This document shows, piece by piece, positions 57,345 to 64,000 of a DNA stretch of 64,000 bases. Source of the stretch: an uncultured Gammaproteobacteria bacterium (GTDB lineage: Bacteria; Pseudomonadota; Gammaproteobacteria; Pseudomonadales; Litorivicinaceae); assembly GCA_913042205.1 (NCBI GenBank), contig CAJWIY010000001.1:1-64000 (forward strand). The letters run 5' to 3'. A program made the position numbers and the translations under genes. The notes beneath the pieces were generated by a model. That model did not search any database, had not been told where the DNA came from, and was given only the letters and a program-made list of their open reading frames with translations. Within the stretch, counting starts at the first letter, position 1. Every line of letters starts with the position of its first letter.

Positions 57345-60172
57345 GCGGCTTCCGTTGGCGTAGCTACGTACCCAGAAAGTGGTAAGCAACTGCAAATTAG
57401 ATTTCGGTCACCATATACATTATCAATCCGGCCTACTGGTGGCCAGTAGCGATCCTTTTTCAATGAAACTAAGGGAAATGCTGCTTCCTGTCGCGAGAAT
57501 CGATGATTCCAATGATCAGTCGTTACTGCCTCTACAGTGTATGGGGCATGACGTAATATAGAGTTCTCAGCGGATTCATCACCGTTTTCGATTAAATTGA
57601 TTTCTTTCCGGATTGAGATCATAGCGTCACAAAATCGATCAAGTTCGCTTAACGATTCGCTTTCAGTTGGCTCGATCATCAATGTTCCAGAGACTGGCCA
57701 ACTCATTGTTGGAGCATGAAATCCATAATCGATCAAGCGTTTTGCAATGTCATCGACAGTAACCCCCGCACTTTCTTTGGCGGCCCGAGTGTCAACAATG
57801 CACTCGTGTGCGACAAATCCGTTAGGGTCAGTATAGAGAATCGGATAGTGTGGCGCGAGCCGTCTGGCCATGTAGTTGGCCGATAGGATTGCGTTTTCTG
57901 TCGCTGCTGTCAGGCCATCTGGCCCCATCATGCGGATGTACATCCAAGAGATTGGAAGAATTAATGCGGAACCGTATGGTGCCGCCGACACTGGTCCGAC
58001 CGGGTGATCGCCCTCAAACTCAGGGTGCCCGGGCATAAACGGTCGCAAGTGCTCAGCAACTCCAATTGGTCCAACTCCTGGCCCCCCTCCTCCATGTGGG
58101 ATGCAGAAGGTCTTGTGAAGATTCAGGTGAGAAACGTCAGAACCAACAATACCTGGACTGGTAAGTCCAACTTGAGCATTTAAGTTCGCTCCATCCAAGT
58201 ATATCTGACCACCTACGCCATGGATGATTGAACAAACTTCTTGGACCTCGGTCTCGAATACTCCGTGTGTTGATGGGTAGGTTATCATCAAGCAAGACAC
58301 ATTGGTTCCGTGAGTCTTTACTTTTGTTTTGAGATCGTTAAGATCAATATTGCCGTCTTGATCACAACCAACCACAACAACATCGAGACCCACCATCTGG
58401 GCTGAGGCTGGGTTAGTACCGTGTGCTGAGGAGGGTACAAGACAAATCTTACGGTGACCTTCACCACGCGATTGATGATAACCCTGAATAGCTAGAAGTC
58501 CGGCATATTCCCCTTGCGCGCCAGAGTTGGGCTGCAGCGAGATACTGGCGTAGTCCGTTATTTCGGAAAGCCAATCATTTAAGTTTTCTATCATTTCCTG
58601 GTAACCAAGCCGTTGGGAAGCCGGTGCGAAAGGATGTATGTTGGCGAATTCAGGCCAACTAATTGGGGTCATCTCTGAGGCTGCGTTGAGTTTCATGGTA
58701 CACGATCCCAACGGAATCATGGCCCGATCGAGAGCAAGATCACGGTCTGCCAATTTTCTTAAATAACGCATCATTTCGGTTTCGGAGTGATACGCATTGA
58801 ATGCCTCTTGGCTCATGAATTCAGTATGTCTCAATGCATATGTTGGGATATCGGATTTTGGAGCCCCTAGCGAGACACCGAATACGTGAGCAAGCTTTTC
58901 TAATTCTGCCTCAGTCGAAGCCTCATCGAATGAAACTGAGACCGTTGTCTCGTCCGCCTTAAAAATATTGAACCCGGATGCGAGTGCTGCAGCTAGAGTC
59001 TCATCTGAGTTATCCACTTGAATTGAGACGGTATCAAAAAATGTACGGTTGACCATTTGACCTGCGGCCTTGACTCCAGAATGGAGTCGTGAGGCGAGCT
59101 TATGGACCCGCATAGCCTGTGCCGCTAAAGCATCTGGTCCGTGATAGCACGCATAGAAACCTGCGATGTTGGCGAGTAATACCTGCGCTGTACATATGTT
59201 GCTGGTAGCCTTTTCGCGACGGATGTGTTGCTCGCGTGTCTGCAGTGTCAAGCGGAACGCTTTACGGCCCTCAGAATCAATTGACTGACCGACGAGACGG
59301 CCGGGGATATGTCTTTTTAGTCTGTCTGCGACCGCGAAGAAGGCGGCATGCGGCCCCCCATTACCCATCGGTACACCGAAGCGTTGTGTTGAACCTAGAC
59401 AGATATCTGCACCCAAGTGTCCGGGCGCCTCAAGTATAGTGAGACTTAGGATGTCGGCCGCAACGATTGTAAGAATTCCTTGGGTTTTCGCAGATTCGAT
59501 TAATGGTTTGATATCTATGATCGATCCGTCTTTACCGGTGTATTGAGTGATCAATCCAAAGGCATCTGTGAATATGGGTGGGTCTTGTGGATCAAACTCA
59601 ATAATTTCATATCCAAGAGGTTTTGCTCGTGTTCTGATCACGGCTTGAGTTTGGCTGAAGACGTTATTGGCAACATAAAATCGCTTAGACTTCGACTTTG
59701 AGCTCCGCGCACACAGTGTCATCGCCTCAGCTGCAGCCGTTCCCTCGTCAAGCAGGGAGGCATTAGCGACAGCCATTCCGGTCAGTTCAACGACCATCGT
59801 CTGGTAGTTGAAAATAGCTTCAAGTCGACCCTGAGAAATTTCTGGTTGGTACGGCGTGTAGGCTGTATACCAGGCTGGGTTTTCGAGAACATTGCGCTGA
59901 ATGACGGCCGGTGTAAGCGTGTGGTAGTAGCCCTGTCCGATCAGTGAACGGACTACCTGATTCTTCATTGCAATGGCTCTCAGGTTCGCAACAGCCTCTA
60001 CCTCTGATAACGCTTCTGGAATCACCATCCCTTTTATTTTTCGAATATTATCCGGTACCACTTTGGCGACCAAATCATTCATCGAGTTCAGACCCAGAGT
60101 TTCGAGCATCACGGCTCGTTCATCCTCTGATAGGCCGATATGACGATCGCGAAATATCATTTCCTGCTTCAC
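57341..60172 (-). CDS. gcvP: glycine dehydrogenase (decarboxylating), P protein
   Basis: The PLP-dependent decarboxylase of the glycine cleavage system. The 943-residue single-chain form has fused alpha and beta halves; the PLP lysine is in [35 protein letters not shown] opens it and [14 protein letters not shown] is another family mark. It is the third gene of gcvT-gcvH-gcvP, under the glycine riboswitch. It starts 12 bases after gcvH. Confidence 0.97.
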   Translation of the reverse strand: MKQEMIFRDRHIGLSEDERAVMLETLGLNSMNDLVAKVVPDNIRKIKGMVIPEALSEVEAVANLRAIAMKNQVVRSLIGQGYYHTLTPAVIQRNVLENPAWYTAYTPYQPEISQGRLEAIFNYQTMVVELTGMAVANASLLDEGTAAAEAMTLCARSSKSKSKRFYVANNVFSQTQAVIRTRAKPLGYEIIEFDPQDPPIFTDAFGLITQYTGKDGSIIDIKPLIESAKTQGILTIVAADILSLTILEAPGHLGADICLGSTQRFGVPMGNGGPHAAFFAVADRLKRHIPGRLVGQSIDSEGRKAFRLTLQTREQHIRREKATSNICTAQVLLANIAGFYACYHGPDALAAQAMRVHKLASRLHSGVKAAGQMVNRTFFDTVSIQVDNSDETLAAALASGFNIFKADETTVSVSFDEASTEAELEKLAHVFGVSLGAPKSDIPTYALRHTEFMSQEAFNAYHSETEMMRYLRKLADRDLALDRAMIPLGSCTMKLNAASEMTPISWPEFANIHPFAPASQRLGYQEMIENLNDWLSEITDYASISLQPNSGAQGEYAGLLAIQGYHQSRGEGHRKICLVPSSAHGTNPASAQMVGLDVVVVGCDQDGNIDLNDLKTKVKTHGTNVSCLMITYPSTHGVFETEVQEVCSIIHGVGGQIYLDGANLNAQVGLTSPGIVGSDVSHLNLHKTFCIPHGGGGPGVGPIGVAEHLRPFMPGHPEFEGDHPVGPVSAAPYGSALILPISWMYIRMMGPDGLTAATENAILSANYMARRLAPHYPILYTDPNGFVAHECIVDTRAAKESAGVTVDDIAKRLIDYGFHAPTMSWPVSGTLMIEPTESESLSELDRFCDAMISIRKEINLIENGDESAENSILRHAPYTVEAVTTDHWNHRFSRQEAAFPLVSLKKDRYWPPVGRIDNVYGDRNLICSCLPLSGYVATPTEAA

Positions 60173-60184
60173 GCAATTTACCTC

Positions 60185-60559
60185 TTACAATTCTTCTTGG
60201 ATAAAGGCCTGATAGTCAGCCTCATCGAGCAGATCTTCGAGTTCTGATGTATCACTTAAATTCATTTTGAAAAACCAACCGTCATTCTCTGGATCCTCGT
60301 TGACCAATTCCGGTCGGTCTGACAGTTCCGCGTTGGATTCAAATATAGTCCCGGTGACCGGTGCGTAGATGTCACTCGCGGCCTTTACAGATTCTACAAC
60401 CGCGACTTCTGCACCCTGATCCGCTGCAGTGTCGGGTTCAGGTAATTCTACAAAGACTACATCGCCGAGTTGTTCTTGCGCGTAGAAGGTAATGCCGACA
60501 GTTGCTGTATCTCCCTCGATACGGATCCATTCGTGTTCGCGAGTATATTTGACAGTCAT
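60185..60559 (-). CDS. gcvH: glycine cleavage system H protein
   Basis: The lipoyl carrier of the glycine cleavage system, shuttling the aminomethyl group between P, T and L. The 124-residue protein has YTREHEWIRIEGDTATVGIT, then the lipoylated Lys in VESVKAASDIYAPV, and the acidic tail. It lies 12 bases behind gcvT. The lipoyl group would be made by the nearby LipA. Confidence 0.97.
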   Translation of the reverse strand: MTVKYTREHEWIRIEGDTATVGITFYAQEQLGDVVFVELPEPDTAADQGAEVAVVESVKAASDIYAPVTGTIFESNAELSDRPELVNEDPENDGWFFKMNLSDTSELEDLLDEADYQAFIQEEL

Positions 60560-60571
60560 AAACTAATCCTC

Positions 60572-61687
60572 TTAATGGCTTAAATTCCGTACATAGCGGT
60601 GTTGGACGAAGATCGGATCGCAGACGGTGCAACGAAGGTCCTTGCCCCTGACCTCTGCTAATAATTCTGTACCGATAGCATTCAAATTCTGTGACACGTA
60701 ACCCATAGCCACCGGTCCGTTATGCGTTGGTCCAAAACCTCCAGAAGTGATTTCTCCGACCACATTGCCGGCGATATTTTTCAGTATCGTGTGATCCCTC
60801 AATGGAGTTCTTCCGTCTTCCGGTTTAATACCGACTCGCTTTCGAGATGATCCGTCTTTGATCTGTTTGAGAATTATCTCAGCGCCCAGGAACCCACCAT
60901 CTGTTCTGCGGCGTTTTTGGATTGACCACGAAAGATCAGCCTCGATTGGTGTCGTGTCAGTGGTGAGATCGTTGCCGTATAGGCACAGACCTGTCTCAAG
61001 CCGCAGTGAATTTCGAGCGCCTAAACCAACCCAAGTGGTTTCCTTCAATTGAGTGAGTGCCTCGGCCAATTCACGTGCAAATTGTTTGGCAATCGAGATT
61101 TCATAGCCATCTTCGCCCGTGTAGCCGCAGCATGACAGCGTGATGTCATGGCCGTTCCACAACGTTTGAGTTGAGCGCATGAATATAAGTTTTTCTGCTT
61201 CGGGTATCATTTCAGAAAGAACGCGACGGGCTTTGGGTCCTTGGACAGCTATTAAGGAGTAATTATCCAAATAGCGCATGGTAACGCCTGCCGGAAGGTG
61301 CTTTTTTAGGTGGTCCATGTCTCCATACTTGCAGGCGCCATTAACCACTAGACCCCAGTACTCGCCGTCCAATCGTGTCAGCATTAGGTCATCGAGGATG
61401 CCACCATTATTTAGAGTCAGTTGCGAATATCGGATTTGACCAGGAATCATTTCTTGAAGCGCTGCGGGTACCAATTGTTCAAGAGCCTTTGTCGCTCCGG
61501 TCCCCTCGATCAGAAGTTGGCCCATATGTGAGACATCAAAGAGGCCTACAGCATCTCGGGTGTGTATATGTTCGCCTTTTACTCCGAGGGAATACTGCAT
61601 AGGCATCCTATAGCCTGCGAACGAGCCAAACTTCGCGTCTTGTTCTACGTGGAATGATTCTAAAACCAACGAGTGTAGATCCGTCAT
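60572..61687 (-). CDS. gcvT: glycine cleavage system T protein (aminomethyltransferase)
   Basis: Transfers the methylene group to tetrahydrofolate and releases ammonia. The 371-residue protein has the folate-binding GcvT domain (MQYSLGVKGEHIHTRDAVGL, FDVSHMGQLLIEG) and YTGEDGYEI, TPIEADLSWS and a C-terminal barrel. I start at MTDLHSLVLESF, with AAAGGAG 6 bases upstream; an in-frame start nine codons earlier falls into the riboswitch region. First gene of the operon. Confidence 0.97.
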   Translation of the reverse strand: MTDLHSLVLESFHVEQDAKFGSFAGYRMPMQYSLGVKGEHIHTRDAVGLFDVSHMGQLLIEGTGATKALEQLVPAALQEMIPGQIRYSQLTLNNGGILDDLMLTRLDGEYWGLVVNGACKYGDMDHLKKHLPAGVTMRYLDNYSLIAVQGPKARRVLSEMIPEAEKLIFMRSTQTLWNGHDITLSCCGYTGEDGYEISIAKQFARELAEALTQLKETTWVGLGARNSLRLETGLCLYGNDLTTDTTPIEADLSWSIQKRRRTDGGFLGAEIILKQIKDGSSRKRVGIKPEDGRTPLRDHTILKNIAGNVVGEITSGGFGPTHNGPVAMGYVSQNLNAIGTELLAEVRGKDLRCTVCDPIFVQHRYVRNLSH

Positions 61688-61716
61688 GCATACTCCTTTC
61701 AGGCTATTTCGCATGA

Positions 61717-61882
61717 CCCATCTGTCATTGACCTGAGAGATTCAGGAATGGACCCTTTCTCCTTCGGTGAGCGGTTGCTACTTTCCAGATTCCTCATTCA
61801 CCAGAGCGGTCCTGTTGCCTGAGAGTTTCCGAGTCGGTTGCTCCTTCGGCGGCACATTAGTGCTCTCTCCCGCTGAGATGGT
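61717..61882 (-). promoter_or_regulatory. tandem glycine riboswitch upstream of gcvT
   Basis: On the minus strand, two glycine aptamers lie in series. Aptamer 1 (about 61882-61800) holds GCGGGAGAG, CCGCCGAAGGAGCAA, AAACTCTCAGGCAACAGGAC and CGC. Aptamer 2 (about 61799-61717) holds AATCTGGAAAG, CACCGAAGGAGAAAGG, and GAATCTCTCAGGTCAATGAC, AGA. Glycine binding is expected to switch on expression of gcvTHP. No clear terminator hairpin with T-run separates it from gcvT, and aptamer 2 ends close to the ribosome site, so control may be at translation initiation. Confidence 0.95.
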
Positions 61883-61908
61883 CGCAAAGTAAATTGCGAG
61901 GAGCGGTT

Positions 61909-61937
61909 ATTATCACCGTTAAAAACCTCTCAATCAA
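61909..61937 (-). promoter_or_regulatory. gcv operon promoter
   Basis: Minus-strand TTGATT (61937-61932) and GATAAT (61914-61909) are spaced 17 bases apart, about 27 bases before aptamer 1. Good sigma-70 match and correct distance to the riboswitch. Confidence 0.7.
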
Positions 61938-61991
61938 GCCGAGATGCCAGGGCCGGCGATAATAAAAAGGATATCCCGCGGGGCGAAATTT

Positions 61992-62612
61992 TTACGGACC
62001 GCTCCAGTTGATTTGACATATTTCTGCGCTTCGATCTTCGAAGTCCCAGACCCGACCAAACGCTCTGACTCTGCCTTTCAGCGCCTTTGATATCGTAATA
62101 TCTGGACCCATCCAGTAGTTTGTGTTTGTTACGGAAACAGCCTGATTTTCGTCGGCCCCCGTTATTGGCTCAACACTTCCAATGATTTTTTTTCCTACCG
62201 TGAGGCTTCGAACTTGCTTTTCTGTTTTAAACTCGATCGGCTCCCTAGAGGTACCGAGATGCTCACTGATTAGCAGAGAAAAAAGGTGAGTAGTTCCTTT
62301 TGCTTTGCCGCTGAAGATCTGGCTGAGGCCCTCGTATGCGGGAGCGGATGCTCTTTGGTCAATAAATATTCCAGCTTTCCAATCCCCTCTAGACATTCGA
62401 CCCGGTATATCAATAAGCATAGCCACTTTGAGGTCGTTGAGATCCTCGTTACCGAAGCGTCCTTCATGGATATTGACACCCAGCCATGCTTGGCAGTGAC
62501 CCTCTGTGGGATAGTGCACCCCCAGACTAATCACGCACGGACAAAAGACCGTGCAGTTACAATTGAGAATCAGTTCTCCCTTTATATGCCAGGATGGAAA
62601 TTCTGAGCTCAT
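61992..62612 (-). CDS. DUF1326-domain protein
   Basis: A 206-residue protein of a family of unknown function, marked by the N-terminal cysteine cluster LNCNCTVFCPCV and then WLGVNIHEGRFG, DWKAGIFIDQRAS and LFSLLISEHLG. The cysteines suggest metal or copper binding. I start at MSSEFPSWHIKGEL: GGAGG lies 7 bases upstream, the ATG overlaps the DUF2182 stop (ATGA), and the longer frame upstream carries no family sequence. DUF1326 and DUF2182 genes often occur side by side. Confidence 0.88.
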   Translation of the reverse strand: MSSEFPSWHIKGELILNCNCTVFCPCVISLGVHYPTEGHCQAWLGVNIHEGRFGNEDLNDLKVAMLIDIPGRMSRGDWKAGIFIDQRASAPAYEGLSQIFSGKAKGTTHLFSLLISEHLGTSREPIEFKTEKQVRSLTVGKKIIGSVEPITGADENQAVSVTNTNYWMGPDITISKALKGRVRAFGRVWDFEDRSAEICQINWSGP

Positions 62613-63385
62613 GTTATTACCTCCAAAAATATTGAGAGAACGAGAGTGATCGAGGCGGCACCAATCAGTGTCATCCCTACCAGTCCAGAGAATTTTTCGC
62701 TTAGGTGGCCTTGTTTCTCGATAATCATGATGGATGTTAAACCAGCCATCCAGAGCATATTCATTGCGCCGCCTACGAATGCTAGGAGCATGAGAGCCCA
62801 ACAACAAGTAACGCAGACTATCCCCAATTGCAGTCCCATCCGGAAAGAGCCTGTGTGGCCTTCTTTCCAGTGACTCAAGAAAAAATGCATCGGGGATGAG
62901 CAGACGGTAAGACACGCGTTTTTAATTTTTGTGAATTGATATACGCCGGCTGTGAGTAGAAGAAGACTGTTTAAAAACATTGACTGACTTCTACCGTCCA
63001 GATCTATCAGGTTCTGATCGAGGAAGTACTTCTGAGTGAAGCTCGCTACGGGGACCACGGTTACCCAGATAGCAACGTAACCCGACGTTAGTAGGGCCGT
63101 ATGCTTGAAATCATTCCGTCTGATGTCTTGGTGTACGACCACGAAGTTGTAAAAGGAGGGAAGCATCATTGCTCCGATCATCAGACTCCACATTCCAGTT
63201 AGCTGAAATGTGGATGCCTCAGATGCTGATATGCAGAAGTCCTTGATAAACGTCAAACCCGGTGCTTTGTCGGTGGCCGACATGACGAAAAGCAGTATCC
63301 AACTCGAACAAATGATTCCGTAAAACAATATCCAGAAAGTGTAGGACGGTTTGATTATGGTTGGTGTCCCGTCAAGATGCGTCAT
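62609..63385 (-). CDS. DUF2182-family membrane protein
   Basis: A 258-residue integral membrane protein with six or seven membrane segments, of the DUF2182 family, described as a predicted metal-binding membrane protein. MWSLMIGAMMLPSFYNFVVV, YQFTKIKNACLTVCSSPMHF and the cysteine-rich ITCCWALMLLAF-like stretch near residue 190 are family marks. It is coupled by ATGA to both neighbours. With DUF1326 it may form a metal-handling pair; no experimental role is known to me. Confidence 0.87.
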   Translation of the reverse strand: MTHLDGTPTIIKPSYTFWILFYGIICSSWILLFVMSATDKAPGLTFIKDFCISASEASTFQLTGMWSLMIGAMMLPSFYNFVVVHQDIRRNDFKHTALLTSGYVAIWVTVVPVASFTQKYFLDQNLIDLDGRSQSMFLNSLLLLTAGVYQFTKIKNACLTVCSSPMHFFLSHWKEGHTGSFRMGLQLGIVCVTCCWALMLLAFVGGAMNMLWMAGLTSIMIIEKQGHLSEKFSGLVGMTLIGAASITLVLSIFLEVIT

Positions 63386-64000
63386 GGATTGAGTTCTTGG
63401 CGTAACAAAAATTTTTGAACCTTACCGGTGGCGGTCTTAGGGATTTCTCTGAATATGACTTCCTTTGGGGTCTTAAATCCAGCAAGGGAGCGACGGCAAT
63501 GGTTTATTATCTCGGTCTCCGAGTATTCCGTATCTGCCTTAAGCTCAATCACGGCGACAGGAACCTCGCCCCATTTTTCACTGGGCTTGGCTACGACCGC
63601 TGCACATGCAACCCCCGGTAGGCGATACAAAACATTTTCCACTTCGACAGACGAAATATTTTCCCCGCCCGAGATTATTACATCTTTAAGGCGATCTTTG
63701 ATTTCAATATAACCATCAGGATGTCGGACCGCGATGTCTCCGGTCCGGAAAAATTTATCGTCTTTGAAGACAGTCTCTGTTGCTGCCTCATCTTTGTGAT
63801 AACCCTTCATCAAGGTGTTGGATCTAATCACAATTTCGCCCTGAGTTTTTCCGTCGTGTGGGACCGGCTGGTTGTCTGCTAGCCGAAGTACTTCTGTTTC
63901 TTCGGTGTGAGTGAATTGGACACCCTGACGGGCTTTTATAGTGGCCCGTTCACCAAAATCTAGATCATCCCAGTCTGTGTTCCAGGCACAGTGCATTATG
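63382..64000 (-). CDS. acyl-CoA synthetase (AMP-binding), C-terminal part
   Basis: The last 206 codons of an ANL-superfamily ligase; the 5' part lies beyond the right edge (the frame is open at 64000, and the Met at 63996 is internal). It shows WNTDWDDLDFGERATIKARQ, the GYHKDEAATETVF stretch, the hinge TGDIAVRHPDGYIEIKDRLK, DVIISGGENISSVEVE and the C-terminal catalytic lysine in KTATGKVQKF. The AW-WD-L-ARQG stretch recalls DmdB-type methylmercaptopropionate-CoA ligases and related medium-chain ligases, so the substrate is uncertain. Confidence 0.9.
   Translation of the reverse strand, partial: IMHCAWNTDWDDLDFGERATIKARQGVQFTHTEETEVLRLADNQPVPHDGKTQGEIVIRSNTLMKGYHKDEAATETVFKDDKFFRTGDIAVRHPDGYIEIKDRLKDVIISGGENISSVEVENVLYRLPGVACAAVVAKPSEKWGEVPVAVIELKADTEYSETEIINHCRRSLAGFKTPKEVIFREIPKTATGKVQKFLLRQELNP

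Noticed and set aside
61992..62915. 307-residue start for the DUF1326 protein
   Set aside because: The first 101 residues lie opposite the frame of DUF2182 and show no family sequence; the internal ATG has GGAGG and an ATGA overlap.
1..64000. tRNA, rRNA, CRISPR arrays, insertion sequences, prophage
   Set aside because: None was seen: no cloverleaf-like block in the gaps, no regularly spaced repeats, no transposase or phage structural genes. XerD is the housekeeping recombinase by context.

Overview
This window is a stretch of gammaproteobacterial chromosome. Gene order rpsP-rimM-trmD-rplS-xerD-dsbC-alaC-hom-thrC-recJ, later prfB-lysS, is the backbone seen in Pseudomonadales/Oceanospirillales-type bacteria, with several insertions. 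There is a polyhydroxyalkanoate module, an AcuI-type acrylyl-CoA reductase and the tail of an acyl-CoA ligase resembling DmdB-type ligases, so a free-living marine heterotroph is plausible (inference). Coding density is very high, with many ATGA start/stop overlaps. I see no rRNA, tRNA, CRISPR array, insertion sequence or prophage.

Layout. 1-7000: the 5' part of uvrA, divergent from ssb; an RmlD-like reductase; a decayed glutathione S-transferase behind fabA-fabB; class I fumarase and pterin dehydratase. 7000-10800: acuI and the PHA genes phaP, phaR and phaC, with palindromic operators over the phaP promoter. 10800-21500: prfC, a TatD-family protein, an RND pump pair, csrA, two Nudix hydrolases, a CNNM/CorC-type protein and a CcsA-like protein. 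21500-32400: SRP, ribosome and tRNA-modification genes, recombinase, disulfide isomerase, threonine pathway and recJ. 32400-42200: an ABC exporter, an SDR, a decayed DoxX gene beside a LysR regulator, maeB, a phosphoribosyltransferase, and a polar amino acid importer without an ATPase. 42200-49150: a second RND pump, prfB with programmed frameshift, and lysS. 49150-53650: a compact five-gene cluster (below). 53650-64000: QueD-like protein, FAH-family hydrolase, M48 lipoprotein, lipA, the gcvTHP operon under a tandem glycine riboswitch, and a DUF2182/DUF1326/acyl-CoA ligase operon cut by the window edge.

The most unusual part is 49223-53651. Five tightly packed genes look like a stripped-down NHLM-type (nitrile-hydratase-leader microcin) export machine: a membrane-fusion protein cut to its anchor and terminal domain, two ABC-exporter-like proteins, and two stand-alone cyclic-nucleotide-binding-like proteins at the ends. 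Both nucleotide-binding domains have lost the Walker A lysine and the Walker B glutamate, and the C39 peptidase region has lost its cysteine lobe, yet every frame is open and the genes are chained or overlapping. This points to a retained non-ATPase membrane complex rather than a decaying transporter. No ordinary precursor peptide is adjacent, only a 25-codon reading frame chained to the first gene.

Three further themes recur. Two genes are frozen mid-decay, each with two in-frame stops but an otherwise continuous frame (GST, DoxX). Small reading frames of 25-26 codons are chained by ATGA to downstream genes at two places. Regulation is visible at the PHA genes (palindromes), the glycine cleavage operon (riboswitch plus promoter) and prfB (autoregulatory frameshift).
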